A stretch of DNA of 64,000 bases from Halosolutus amylolyticus (GCF_023566055.1 NZ_JALIQP010000007.1:168710-232709), one strand, 5' to 3'. Counted from the stretch's first letter, positions 53,579-62,676 are shown. The notes: generated by a model from the sequence alone, not told the origin. Made by a program: numbers and translations.

Positions 53579-54238
53579 TCAGTGATACATGTACTCAACC
53601 ATCGACTCTACGAGTTTCTGCTCCGCTCGGCGGAGGAACTCCTCGTAGGTCCGCCGGTCGACACCGAGTTCCTCCGCGAGTGCCTGTGTCGTGGTTTCGC
53701 GGGGAATTGAGTAGTATCCCCGTTCGCAAGCAATCACGACTGCCTCTCGCTGACGAGTCGACAGCGGTGTTAGCACCGTCTCAAGCGTCATCAGCGGTCG
53801 ATCCTGGGAGACCGTCTCGATCTCACGTTTCGACTCGACGCTCACAGTGGACTGCTCGCGAAGCGTCTCGTAGAGGTCAGCGAGGTTCTCCGCAGTTAGC
53901 GAGAGGACGCGACAGAACTTCTCACCGCGCTTGTACCGGATCGGTTGCAGAAGCAGACAGTCATGCGCCACGACGTCCTGCTTGATATTGTCGTACTCGT
54001 GCTTTCGGAGGCAATCGGCCGTGACGAGTATCAGTTCACTGTCGTTCCGAACCTCGTCTCTGATGCCGACGAGGTCGGCGACGTGCGAGCGAACGGCGTC
54101 GGCCGCACCGCCGTCGCCGTCCGAGACGTGCAGGAGGTCGCAATGGTCGTTGCACCAGAGTTCGATCGTTGCCCCCGTCTCTCGCGTTGGGGCAGAATAA
54201 GCGTCGTCCCCCTCAACACGGAACGTAACCTCGTACAT
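53579..54238 (-). CDS. HTH_10 (bacterioopsin-activator-like) regulator 2
   Basis: 219 residues, paralogue of the regulator at 44915-45565: MYEVTFRVEGDDAYSAPTRE, WCNDHCDLLHVS, and the HTH_10 domain LSTRQREAVVIACERGYYSI, PRETTTQALAEELGVDRRTY and EEFLRRAEQKLVESMVEYMY. Each HutU-type gene in the window thus has its own regulator of the same type. It is divergent from the second hydratase gene, with a 220-bp gap that contains the CCCTCC motif next to its TATA box. Confidence 0.88.
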   Translation of the reverse strand: MYEVTFRVEGDDAYSAPTRETGATIELWCNDHCDLLHVSDGDGGAADAVRSHVADLVGIRDEVRNDSELILVTADCLRKHEYDNIKQDVVAHDCLLLQPIRYKRGEKFCRVLSLTAENLADLYETLREQSTVSVESKREIETVSQDRPLMTLETVLTPLSTRQREAVVIACERGYYSIPRETTTQALAEELGVDRRTYEEFLRRAEQKLVESMVEYMYH

Positions 54239-54261
54239 ACTGTTGGTGTATCGACCGCTGA

Positions 54262-54288
54262 TAAATAAAATCCCCTCCGTGTGGGGGA
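54262..54288 (-). promoter_or_regulatory. Promoter of regulator 2 with CCCTCC palindrome, site C
   Basis: Plus-strand TAAATAAAAT followed by CCCCTCCGTGTGGGGG (54272-54287). On the minus strand this is the motif, then TTTTATTTA, then the ATG at 54238 about 25 nt later, as in site A. Confidence 0.5.
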
Positions 54289-54458
54289 GCAGCGTTCTCG
54301 GGTGTCAGGGCGGAATCGATAATCACTATGCGAATGTCTATCACTCAGAAAGAGAGAATACGTTCGACGGGAGTCGAGAACCGAGTAGGGCCGACGCCGT
54401 TCGAACCGCGATCGCCGAACCGCCAGAACGACCGCCAACAGCAACGAGTGACCGAACA

Positions 54459-56249
54459 ATGACGGACGGATCGTCCACGGGGCCGAGTCCAGTCTGGGAG
54501 GAGTATCAGGGCGCGCGGACGGGGACCGACATCGAGTGCGAGGGCTGGCGCCAGGAGGCTGCCCTCCGCATGCTCAACAACAACCTTGATCCCGACGTCG
54601 CCGAAGATCCCGAAAATCTCGTCGTCTACGGTGGGATCGGACAGGCGGCCCGCTCGTGGGACGCCTACGAGACCATCGTCGAGGAACTCCGGTCGCTCGC
54701 CGACGACCAGACCCTGCTCGTACAGTCCGGCAAACCGGTGGGCAGACTTCAGACGCACGAACGCGCGCCACGAGTACTGATCGCGAACACGAACCTGGTC
54801 AGCAAGTACGACACCTGGGAGCATTTCCGCGATCTAGACGAGAAGGGACTGATGATGATGGCTAACTACACCGCGGGTTCGTGGGGATACATTGGCACGC
54901 AGGGTGTCCTGCAGGGCACCTACGAGACGCTTGCGGAGGTCGGTCGGCAGCACTTCCCTGAGATTGAGGGGTTGCGCGGCAAGATAGTCGCCACGGCCGG
55001 CCTCGGTGGGATGGGCGGGAACCAGCCGCTGGCGGTAACGATGAACCAGGGCGTCTGTATCGTCGCGGAGGTCAGCGAGGAGCGCATCGACCGCCGCATT
55101 GAAACGGGCTACTGCCAGGAGAAGGCCGATAACCTCGACGAGGCTATCGAGCGTGCCCGCGAGCACGCCGAGCGCGGTAAGCCCTACTCTGTCGCCGTGC
55201 CCGTCAATGCGGTCAAGATGCTCGAATCGATGCTTGACCGCGGGATCTTCCCGGACGTGCTTACTGATATGACGACCGCCCATGATGAGCTCAATGGCTA
55301 CTACCCGCTCGGGTATACGACCGAAGAGGCCGACCAGTTCCGCGAGGAGGACCCCGACCGCTACGTCGAGGAGGCCCTCGACACGATGGAGCGTCACGTC
55401 GACGCCATCATCGAACTGCAGGACCGAGGCACCGTCGCATTCGCATACGGAAACAATATTCGAGGGCAGGTCGCGGACCACCGCGACGGCGACGAGCCGT
55501 GGCCACTCTCGGGCACCCCTGCCGACGAGCGCGATCCCTTCGACTTCCCCGGCTTCGTCCCCGCATACGTTCGTCCGCTTTTCTGCCGCGGGAAGGGGCC
55601 CTTCAGGTGGGTGGCACTTTCTGGCAAGGAAGAAGACATCTACCGCACAGATGAGCTTGTCCGAGAAATGTTCCCTGACGACGAGTCGCTCCACCGCTGG
55701 ATCGACCTCGCCCAGGAACAGGTCGAGTTCCAGGGCCTTCCCGCGCGGATCTGCTGGTTAGGCCAGCGCGCAGAGGACGACAAATCTGACGAACCGCTCA
55801 GCGAGCGCGCCCGCTTTGCCCTGCGAGTCAACGAACTCGTCGGGAAGGGCGAACTCTCCGCACCAGTCGTCGTCACCCGCGACCAACTCGACGGCGGCAG
55901 CGTCGCGAGCCCGACGCGGGCCACCGAGGACATGAAGGATGGCTCGGATGCGGTGGCAGACTGGCCGATCCTCAACGCACTAACTAACTGCGCAGCTGGC
56001 GCTGACATCGTCAGTGTCCACGGTAGCGCAGGGTCGTTCGGGTTGGCGACGAGTTCAAACAATCACGTCGTGCTCGACGGTTCCGATCTTGCCGCCGAGA
56101 AGGCCCGAACCGTGCTTGACGCCGATCCCTCGACAGCCGTGTTACGCCACGCCGACGCGGGCTACGAGGAGGCGATCGAGGAGGCCCGCGAGTCGGATGT
56201 CCATGTCCCGATGCGCGAGACCGGACCGCTGGACTACGAGACGGAGTGA
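54459..56249 (+). CDS. HutU-like hydratase with altered active-site motifs
   Basis: 596 residues from [20 protein letters not shown] (ATG 54459). It aligns with HutU over the full length and keeps [19 protein letters not shown] and [15 protein letters not shown]. Two substrate-side motifs change: YGQMTAGS of HutU is MANYTAGS here (residues 134-141) and HDGGGVGIG is HGSAGSFGL (about 521-529). Elsewhere DNA identity with hutU is very high in patches. The pattern suggests a different urocanate-like substrate; thiourocanate is attractive given the MIO-less lyase. It is followed after 5 nt by a hydantoinase-like gene. Confidence 0.87.
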   Translation: MTDGSSTGPSPVWEEYQGARTGTDIECEGWRQEAALRMLNNNLDPDVAEDPENLVVYGGIGQAARSWDAYETIVEELRSLADDQTLLVQSGKPVGRLQTHERAPRVLIANTNLVSKYDTWEHFRDLDEKGLMMMANYTAGSWGYIGTQGVLQGTYETLAEVGRQHFPEIEGLRGKIVATAGLGGMGGNQPLAVTMNQGVCIVAEVSEERIDRRIETGYCQEKADNLDEAIERAREHAERGKPYSVAVPVNAVKMLESMLDRGIFPDVLTDMTTAHDELNGYYPLGYTTEEADQFREEDPDRYVEEALDTMERHVDAIIELQDRGTVAFAYGNNIRGQVADHRDGDEPWPLSGTPADERDPFDFPGFVPAYVRPLFCRGKGPFRWVALSGKEEDIYRTDELVREMFPDDESLHRWIDLAQEQVEFQGLPARICWLGQRAEDDKSDEPLSERARFALRVNELVGKGELSAPVVVTRDQLDGGSVASPTRATEDMKDGSDAVADWPILNALTNCAAGADIVSVHGSAGSFGLATSSNNHVVLDGSDLAAEKARTVLDADPSTAVLRHADAGYEEAIEEARESDVHVPMRETGPLDYETE

Positions 56250-56254
56250 TCAAC

Positions 56255-57628
56255 ATGACTGACTACGATCTCGTCGTCGCGAACGGGACGGTCGTCGACC
56301 CAGAGCATGGCGTCTTCAAAGGAGACATCGGCGTCACAGGCGATCGGATCGCCGCCGTCGCGTCTTCAGGCACACTCAAGAGCGAGCGCGTTATCGATGC
56401 AAGTGACCGGTACGTCCTACCAGGGGTTATTGATCCCCACACACACCACGGTCTGTTCCGGGACCTCGCCGACGACGCACGCACGGAGTCCCGATCGGGG
56501 CTCGTCGGAGGCGTGACCACCATTGGGAACATCTACCGCCACGGCGGCTCATATATCGAGGGAATGGACGAGCAATTCTCGGCAAGCGAGGCCAACTACC
56601 GTCACGACTACTTCTTCACGCTCGGACTACTCTCGCACGACCACACCGCAGAGGTACCTGCGATTGTCGAGGAACTTGGAATCACATCGTTCAAATGGTA
56701 CATGAACTACAAGCTCGACGTCGCAGAGATGTTCGGATTAGAGCGCAACCTGTTAGACGACGTCGCCGACGCATTCATCCGCGAACTCGCCGATCTGAAC
56801 GCCCCGACGACGCTAGCGTACCACTCAGAGAACTCAGAGATCACCGCCCGCCTGACCGAGGAAGTGAAGCGGTCCGAGCGAGACGACTACGGTGCGTTAG
56901 TCGAGAAGTTCCCGGGCTACGCCGAGGCACAGAGCATGGTCTCGGGAGCGAACCTCGCCCGTCATCACGGCTACGACGACCAGTTCTATGTCGTCCACAT
57001 CAGTGCGCGAGAGACCGCCGACGAGTTGGCCGAACTCCACGAGATGGGCTACGAGGTGACCGGCGAGACGTGCACGCACTACCTTACGCTGACTGCCGAG
57101 GAGTGCGACGAGCGAATGAAGATCAACCCACCAGTTCGCTCCGCCAAGGACCGCGAAGTCCTCTGGGAACGTCTCGCCGATGGAACCATCGACTGCGTCG
57201 GAACCGACCATATCGCCAATCGCTTCACAGAGAAGGTCGGGGAAGACATATGGGACTCCATGTGGGGATCCCCCTCCAGCGCGACGCTCCTGCCGCTTAT
57301 CCTCTCGGAAGGCGTCAACGAGGACCGCATCTCGATTGAGCGGGCCGCTGCAGTGACGAGCACTAACGTGGCAAAGGCCTGGGACCTCTACCCGAAGAAG
57401 GGGTCGCTGCGTCCGGGGACCGATGCCGACCTCGTCATCGTTGACCTCAACGAGACTAGAACCGTCACGCCCGAACTGCTCCAGAGTGCCGCGGACTACT
57501 CGATGTATACCGACAGGGACGTGACAGGCTGGCCTACTCACACGATCGTGCGTGGCGAGGTCGCCTACGAGAACGGAGAGGTCGTCGCCGAACCAGGGTT
57601 CGGTACACACATCGACCGTCCGATCTGA
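56255..57628 (+). CDS. Hydantoinase/dihydropyrimidinase-like amidohydrolase
   Basis: 457 residues from MTDYDLVVANGTVVDPEHGV (ATG 56255). Binuclear metal site: VIDPHTHHG (HxH), SFKWYMNYK with the Lys that is carbamylated, YHSENSE, VVHISARE and GTDHIANR (Asp). Members open cyclic imides such as hydantoins in the cytoplasm. Placed 5 nt after the HutU-like gene, it could hydrolyse a hydantoin-5-propionate produced from the hydratase product, yielding N-carbamoylglutamate. This is an inference from order; substrate residues are not decisive. Confidence 0.87.
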   Translation: MTDYDLVVANGTVVDPEHGVFKGDIGVTGDRIAAVASSGTLKSERVIDASDRYVLPGVIDPHTHHGLFRDLADDARTESRSGLVGGVTTIGNIYRHGGSYIEGMDEQFSASEANYRHDYFFTLGLLSHDHTAEVPAIVEELGITSFKWYMNYKLDVAEMFGLERNLLDDVADAFIRELADLNAPTTLAYHSENSEITARLTEEVKRSERDDYGALVEKFPGYAEAQSMVSGANLARHHGYDDQFYVVHISARETADELAELHEMGYEVTGETCTHYLTLTAEECDERMKINPPVRSAKDREVLWERLADGTIDCVGTDHIANRFTEKVGEDIWDSMWGSPSSATLLPLILSEGVNEDRISIERAAAVTSTNVAKAWDLYPKKGSLRPGTDADLVIVDLNETRTVTPELLQSAADYSMYTDRDVTGWPTHTIVRGEVAYENGEVVAEPGFGTHIDRPI

Positions 57629-57688
57629 ATCGTACGTGGTGCCGGCAATCTGAGTCCTATCGAAGGGGTCTGACGACCGCTCCCGGAC

Positions 57689-58051
57689 TCAGAATGTCAT
57701 CGTCGTTTCGTTCTCCTCGGCCAACCGCGCGAGGTCCTCAGGCCCACCAAACGTCGCCCACTCACGGAGGTCGTCTTCGCCGATATTTCGAGCGATCGCA
57801 CAGGGCTCGCAGACGATACATTCACCGAGGCTACCGGCGTCGAGTAGTTCTTCGAGTGCTTCTTCAACCGTCGGCATTCCGGGAGCCGATAGCGTCGAGA
57901 GGTCGACGTGCTGGTCGCTTCCGAGGTAGGCGGCTTCCTGCATCAGGAATAGGTCCGTCTCGTTGCCCCGTTCCTTCACGCCGATACCGACCATGAACGG
58001 TTCGACCGTCTTGGTCGTGTTCTCCGGACCGATCGTAGTGACAACAAACAT
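57689..58051 (-). CDS. DsrE family sulfur-relay-like protein
   Basis: 120 residues from MFVVTTIGPENTTKTVEPFM (ATG 58049-58051). DsrE fold: EPFMVGIGVKERGNETDLFL, MQEAAYLGSDQHVDL, and a cysteine cluster GSLGECIVCEPCAIARNIGE (CxxCxxC) where sulfur-carrier relatives have their active Cys. Such proteins hold persulfide sulfur or sense it. In this cluster it could accept sulfur released from a thio-imidazole. Promoter sequence lies upstream at about 58112-58135. Confidence 0.8.
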   Translation of the reverse strand: MFVVTTIGPENTTKTVEPFMVGIGVKERGNETDLFLMQEAAYLGSDQHVDLSTLSAPGMPTVEEALEELLDAGSLGECIVCEPCAIARNIGEDDLREWATFGGPEDLARLAEENETTMTF

Positions 58052-58111
58052 GAGAAATAGACGGACGCAGGTTCCCAAATACTTTTGCCACGTTGGAGGG
58101 TCAAGACGGTA

Positions 58112-58135
58112 CTTAAACCACCCTGCACGTGGAGC
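58112..58135 (-). promoter_or_regulatory. DsrE promoter with partial motif, site D
   Basis: Minus strand reads CTCCACGTGCAGGGTGG, then TTTAAGT. This resembles the motif-then-TATA arrangement of sites A and C, with a weaker match; the ATG is 61 nt away. Confidence 0.3.
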
Positions 58136-58285
58136 CGGTATCGATACCCTCGCTAACAGCCAACGTTGTCGTTGAGAGAGTCGTGCGAACAGGTCGCACG
58201 TAACGGCGGAGCGCCATATCGATCCGGTCAGCGAGATACCGGTGACGACGGCGGTTCGCACTCACTCCCAGACCACAGTCCAACC

Positions 58286-59284
58286 ATGAGCACGAACGCA
58301 CTCACGGCGGTACAGTACGGAGTCGGACCGATAGGCAGTAGAATTGTCCGTGCGGCGCGCGAGCGCGGCGTTGAGTTCACCGGCGCGATCGATGTGGATC
58401 CGGAGAAGGTCGGCGAAGACCTCGGAGACGTCGCCGGTCTTGGCGGGCCAATCGGCGTCGAGGTCGTCGAGGATCCTGAGGAGGCACTCGCGTCTGAGCC
58501 TGACGTCGTCTTCCACTCGACGGTCTCGTCGGTTGAACGCGCAGCGCCCCAGCTCGAGACCGCAATGGCGTCCGGCGCAAACGTAGTCTCGACAACCGAG
58601 GAACTCACATATCCACACTGGAGCAACCCGGGCGTCGCGAAGGAACTCGACGCAGCGGCAAGAGAGAACGGAGTTACCTGCCTCGGGGCCGGCATCAACC
58701 CCGGCTTTGTGATGGACGCGTTCCCAGTGGTCTGCTCAACGCCGATGGCCGAGGTCGAGTCGGTCCACGTCAAGCGGATCCAAGACGCGAGCGTGCGGCG
58801 TGGGCCCCTCCAGGAGAAAGTTGGTGCGGGCATCGACGTCGAGACGTTCAAAACTGAAATCGCCACCGGTGCGGGCCACGTCGGAAGCACCGAGTCCGTC
58901 GCTATGCTGGCCGATGCGCTGGGGTGGGAACTTGACTCGATCGACGAGGAGATCGAACCGGTGATCGCCGACGAACACATCGAGACCGACCACGTGGTCG
59001 CCGAGGAAGGGGATGTCGCAGGAGTCAGACAGATCGCATACGGACAAGTCGACGACGAGGACGTCGTCACGCTCGACCTCCAGATGTACGTCGGAGCTGA
59101 CGAACCGAGAGACGTCGTCGACTTCGAAGGTGACCCGGACGTCACGATCACCGTCGACGGCGGGTTCCACGGCGACGTCTCGACCTCGGCCGTCGTCACC
59201 AACGTTGCGCCGCGGGTCCACGAGGCTGACGCCGGACTGGCGACGATGGCTGATGTCGCGATGCCGTCTTTCGTTCGCAACTGA
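58286..59284 (+). CDS. DapB/Ord-like NAD(P)-dependent dehydrogenase
   Basis: 332 residues from MSTNALTAVQYGVGPIGSRI (ATG 58286). Rossmann motif YGVGPIGSRIVRAA, then FTGAIDVDPEKVGEDLGDVA, DVVFHSTVSSVERAAPQLET and GAGINPGFVMDAFPVVCSTP. These match the group that contains dihydrodipicolinate reductase and 2,4-diaminopentanoate dehydrogenase. Its role in the cluster is unclear; it could act on an amino-acid-like product. No sign of truncation. Confidence 0.8.
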   Translation: MSTNALTAVQYGVGPIGSRIVRAARERGVEFTGAIDVDPEKVGEDLGDVAGLGGPIGVEVVEDPEEALASEPDVVFHSTVSSVERAAPQLETAMASGANVVSTTEELTYPHWSNPGVAKELDAAARENGVTCLGAGINPGFVMDAFPVVCSTPMAEVESVHVKRIQDASVRRGPLQEKVGAGIDVETFKTEIATGAGHVGSTESVAMLADALGWELDSIDEEIEPVIADEHIETDHVVAEEGDVAGVRQIAYGQVDDEDVVTLDLQMYVGADEPRDVVDFEGDPDVTITVDGGFHGDVSTSAVVTNVAPRVHEADAGLATMADVAMPSFVRN

Positions 59285-59606
59285 GCGGTTCCAAGTTCAC
59301 CGTGGCACGGAAACAAGACGAGCCCTGATTCGTTGGAAGTATTTCTGTAGGTACCGATCGGCTCGTCAATATCGCGTTACTCTTCCCTGACTACGATCAA
59401 GAGCCGAGTGCGAGACGGCAAGATTGACGAAATACAGTCACTATCGCCCCCGAGTTACCATTGACATCGACTGTTTTCGTAAATGTCGAGATTGTTCCAT
59501 ATATCGAGGGATATGCATCGATATGTAGCAGTCGTTTCAGACTGTCCAGGACCTGAAAAACGATGGCTTGTAGGAACACCGCAGTCTATCTCCGTTACCT
59601 TTCGAG

Positions 59607-59850
59607 GGGGCTTGTTTAGACGCTAGCGAGAGCATGTCTCAGCAGGGTTTAGAGTGCCACATTCGGAAACTCGGTGAGAATCCTGGTCGAGACTCGAGAC
59701 GCTGAAGGTGTATATGCCGGGGTAGAACGGCTGGATCATCGGAATCGTCCGAACGGTGTTTTCAAACACGAATTCATTTTCCGATACCGATCAGCTACTT
59801 CACCACTATCGGCGCTCGTTCGCACGAACTCTCGCGTCTAAACGCGGCTC
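59607..59850. mobile_element. MITE-like element, second copy
   Basis: 244 bp with inverted ends GGGCTTGTTTAGACGC (59607-59622) and GCGTCTAAACGCGGCTC (59834-59850), flanked by 8-bp repeats TTTCGAGG (59599-59606, 59851-59858). The ends share GTTTAGACGC with the element at 25646-25786, but the interior differs. No coding sequence recognised. Confidence 0.7.
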
Positions 59851-59897
59851 TTTCGAGGTATTATATAGGGCCTCAGAATCGTTCAATCAAACCGGAT

Positions 59898-61496
59898 TTA
59901 AGCACGTAGCACTTCACCGGGCATCGCACCGGTTGTCTCCCCGTCTCTCACCGCGAACTCGCCGTTGACAAGGACGTGGTAGATCCCCTTCGGGTGTTGC
60001 TTCGGACGCTCGTAGGTCGCCGGCGACTCGACGGCCTCCGGGTCGAAGACGACGAGGTCGGCGTCCATGCCAGGGCGAACGATCCCCTTCCGCTGGAGCC
60101 CCATCGCTCGCGCCGGCTGGGATGTCATCTTGCGGATCGCTTCCACCAGATTGAGCACATTTTCGTCACGGGCATAGGTGCCGAGAACCTTCGGGAACGC
60201 CCCATAGACGCGCGGGTGAGGCTTGCCGCCGAACAGCCCGTCGGTGATGACGTTCACACGCGGGTCTGCGAGGATTTTCTGGACATCATCCTCGTCGATG
60301 AAATGGTTGAGGATGCTCACGCCAAGTTCTTCCTCAGCCAGTAGGTCGCAGACCGCGAGGATAGGTTCGGTGTCGCGCTCGCGGGCGATCGCGGCGATGT
60401 TCTCCCCCTCGCAGTCCGCGTTGGCCTCAGACTGGACGTTTGTTACGACGACGTTCTCCCATCCGGAGTAGGCACCGGGGTTGTCCCAGCCGTCGATCCG
60501 AAATTCCTCAACGTCACGCTGAATACGCTTGCGGGCCTCCTCGTCGCGGAGGTACTCCAGTGTCTGCTCGGTGCCGCCCGCGTGGACCCACGGTGGGAGG
60601 ACATACGACAGCAGTGTGCTGCTGGCGGTGTAGGGATACTGGTCGGCAGTGAAGTCGACACCTCGCTCACGGGCGGCATCGAACAGCTGTCTCATCCGGT
60701 CGGCCTTGCCGTGCTGTGGCGGGCCGCCGAGCTTAGCGTGCGAGAGGTGGACCGGGACGTCGGCGTCCGCCCCGATATCGACAAACTCGTCGAGCGCCTC
60801 CCAGATGTCTCCGCGTTCGCTGCGGATGTGCGCGACGAACGGGCGTCCATAAGGTTTCAACTGACTCGCTAAGGACCGGATTTCAGCGGTGTTGGCGTAA
60901 GAACAGGGAGTAATGACCAACGCAGTTGAGAATCCGAACGCGCCGGCTTCGAGTGACTCGGAGACGACATCGACCATCTCGTCCAGTTCGTCGTCGGTCG
61001 GTGCACGGTCGTCCATCCCCATCACCGCGAAGCGGACCGCGCCGTGACCGACAAGCGTGCCGACGTTCGGCGCGACTCCGCTCTCCTCAGCTGCGTCGAG
61101 GTAGTCGCCGACGCCGCCCCACGTCCACTCACGATCGACCCGCCCGTCAAGTCCGCTGAGCTTGTCGGCCCACTGTGCCGCGGCCTCCTTGTCAGGGATA
61201 GGCGCGACTGAGAACCCATCCTGTCCGAGGATCTCGGTCGTGATCCCCTGCCGAAGCTTCGGTTCAAGGAGCGGATCCTCGAACAACTGCAGGTCGGAAT
61301 GGGAGTGCGTGTCGATAAACCCTGGACAGACCACGTCGCCGTCGACGTCGAGGCACTCCTCGGCGGCGAGGTCTGGATTGGGTTGTCGACTAACCGTGTC
61401 GATGCGTCCGTCCGCAACGCCGACGGCCCCACGAAACCAAGGCGCACCGGTACCGTCGACTATTCGGGCGTTGGTGAGGAGTAAGTCGAATGTCAT
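59898..61496 (-). CDS. N-acyl-D-amino-acid deacylase family amidohydrolase
   Basis: 532 residues. Metal-binding PGFIDTHSHSDLQLFEDP (HxH), GHGAVRFAVMG, PVHLSHAKLGGPPQHGK, DFTADQYPYTASSTLL and VITDGLFGG, all typical of D-aminoacylase. Members also hydrolyse N-carbamoyl or N-acyl groups from other amino acids. It may remove the carbamoyl or formyl group from a glutamate derivative in the cluster, but an L-specific role would be unusual. The promoter region carries the CCCTCC motif. Confidence 0.87.
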   Translation of the reverse strand: MTFDLLLTNARIVDGTGAPWFRGAVGVADGRIDTVSRQPNPDLAAEECLDVDGDVVCPGFIDTHSHSDLQLFEDPLLEPKLRQGITTEILGQDGFSVAPIPDKEAAAQWADKLSGLDGRVDREWTWGGVGDYLDAAEESGVAPNVGTLVGHGAVRFAVMGMDDRAPTDDELDEMVDVVSESLEAGAFGFSTALVITPCSYANTAEIRSLASQLKPYGRPFVAHIRSERGDIWEALDEFVDIGADADVPVHLSHAKLGGPPQHGKADRMRQLFDAARERGVDFTADQYPYTASSTLLSYVLPPWVHAGGTEQTLEYLRDEEARKRIQRDVEEFRIDGWDNPGAYSGWENVVVTNVQSEANADCEGENIAAIARERDTEPILAVCDLLAEEELGVSILNHFIDEDDVQKILADPRVNVITDGLFGGKPHPRVYGAFPKVLGTYARDENVLNLVEAIRKMTSQPARAMGLQRKGIVRPGMDADLVVFDPEAVESPATYERPKQHPKGIYHVLVNGEFAVRDGETTGAMPGEVLRA

Positions 61497-61515
61497 GGAG
61501 TGTCGTACAGAGACA

Positions 61516-61546
61516 TCATTAAAAAACCATCACCCTCCGTACGGGG
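61516..61546 (-). promoter_or_regulatory. Promoter of D-aminoacylase-like gene with CCCTCC motif, site E
   Basis: Minus strand: CCCCGTACGGAGGG (61533-61546), then a TTTTTTAA stretch (about 61519-61526), then the ATG at 61496. Same order as sites A and C. CCGTACGG is a perfect palindrome. Confidence 0.5.
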
Positions 61547-61684
61547 CCAGTGTTCAAATTCCCGAGTCCGCTAAACGAGATTACATTGGAAGATTGTCCC
61601 GAGGGGTCGACACTCGCTCAACTCATCGACCTCCTGCGAATCGGTGTGTTTCGACCGTGTTATCAGTTATTTAGGAGGTGGTGT

Positions 61685-62250
61685 TCAGATTAGCTTGTTC
61701 CAGCAGTCTGCGTAATTCTGCAACCATGTTTCAGCGGTTTTTGGTTCAGCGATTCCGAAACAATACTCAAACTGGTAGATACAGCCTTTCATCTATTCAG
61801 AAATATGTTCAGTAACGTTCCGATTTCTAGGTATCTCGTATCGAAGGCTGTGTCGATTGAGTATGGCTTTGAGCCACGGGGCTAAATCAACGAGAAACAC
61901 GGCGTTGGTGACGCCGTGTTTCTCAATGAGTTCAGAAAAAAAGATCGAGATGGATCCTTCGTTTCGCATTGGATAGAGTCTAATGGAGAAATTCGTTTGT
62001 TTTTCGATCGACGGCTGTGTACAGCCAGTAACGCTGATCATCGGGGTAGATCACCGTTTCGTCGAGTGTGACGTGATCGAACTGTCTGCCGTCTGTCGGC
62101 CGTAGATCATCTTTCTGCACCTAGCTGTGAATGGTCGACCGTACTCGTTCGACGCCAGTACTCTCCAGGATATATTCTCTAAGATAGACACAATTTCTGA
62201 AAATGATAATTCGTGCAGTTGAAGCTGGATATTCAACTCCATCAACTCGC
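61685..62250 (-). pseudogene. IS6-type transposase remnant
   Basis: Minus-strand pieces in three frames: LNIQLQLHELSFSEIVSILE and a VERVRSTIHS segment (HTH), then YDDxxYWLYTAV-type text near 62000, RNEGSISIFFSELIEKHGVT NAVFLVDLAPWL-like catalytic text (62000-61860), and ETWLQNYADCWNKLI at the end (61690-61740). The order matches haloarchaeal IS6 (ISH15/ISH29-like) transposases. Frameshifts and stops are many. Ends were not identified. Confidence 0.7.
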
Positions 62251-62676
62251 GTGGTATCTGCTCCGGGAAGTGTTAAACTAGACAGTACTTGTAGAGAGTT
62301 CGTGTTCATTCCGGATCTATTACTGTATTGGTGCCTCTTTGCAGGCGTCCTCTATCATTTCAGAACTCTCATCTAATTTTTGATTAAATAAATGAACTAA
62401 ATGGAGAGAACAGATCTCACTAAAAACAAATTCTACGTGGTCTTACTGTTGCTGAACTCCGATTACTACGCCGAACTTACTGTCCTTGTGGCTCCAAATA
62501 CGATATTATCAAGGAACTTTCGTCGATCAGCGTTTTACAGTCTTTATCATCTTAAACAGACCTGTTTGAGATTACACCGAGACTGTATTCTCGTGAATGA
62601 AAAATTATTTGGCTAGTGTTTCTTGTTTAGAGTTGAATTTTATTCAAATTAATATTTAAATTGATTTTTATATGAG
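62251..62676. other. No supported gene
   Basis: AT-rich, about 425 nt. A 71-codon plus-strand frame at 62401-62616 has atypical composition and is not convincing. Confidence 0.45.

Noticed and set aside
54834..55694. 286-codon minus-strand frame
   Set aside because: Antisense of the second HutU; the same shadow appears opposite hutU itself (43006-43965, 44053-44856), showing it reflects codon bias.
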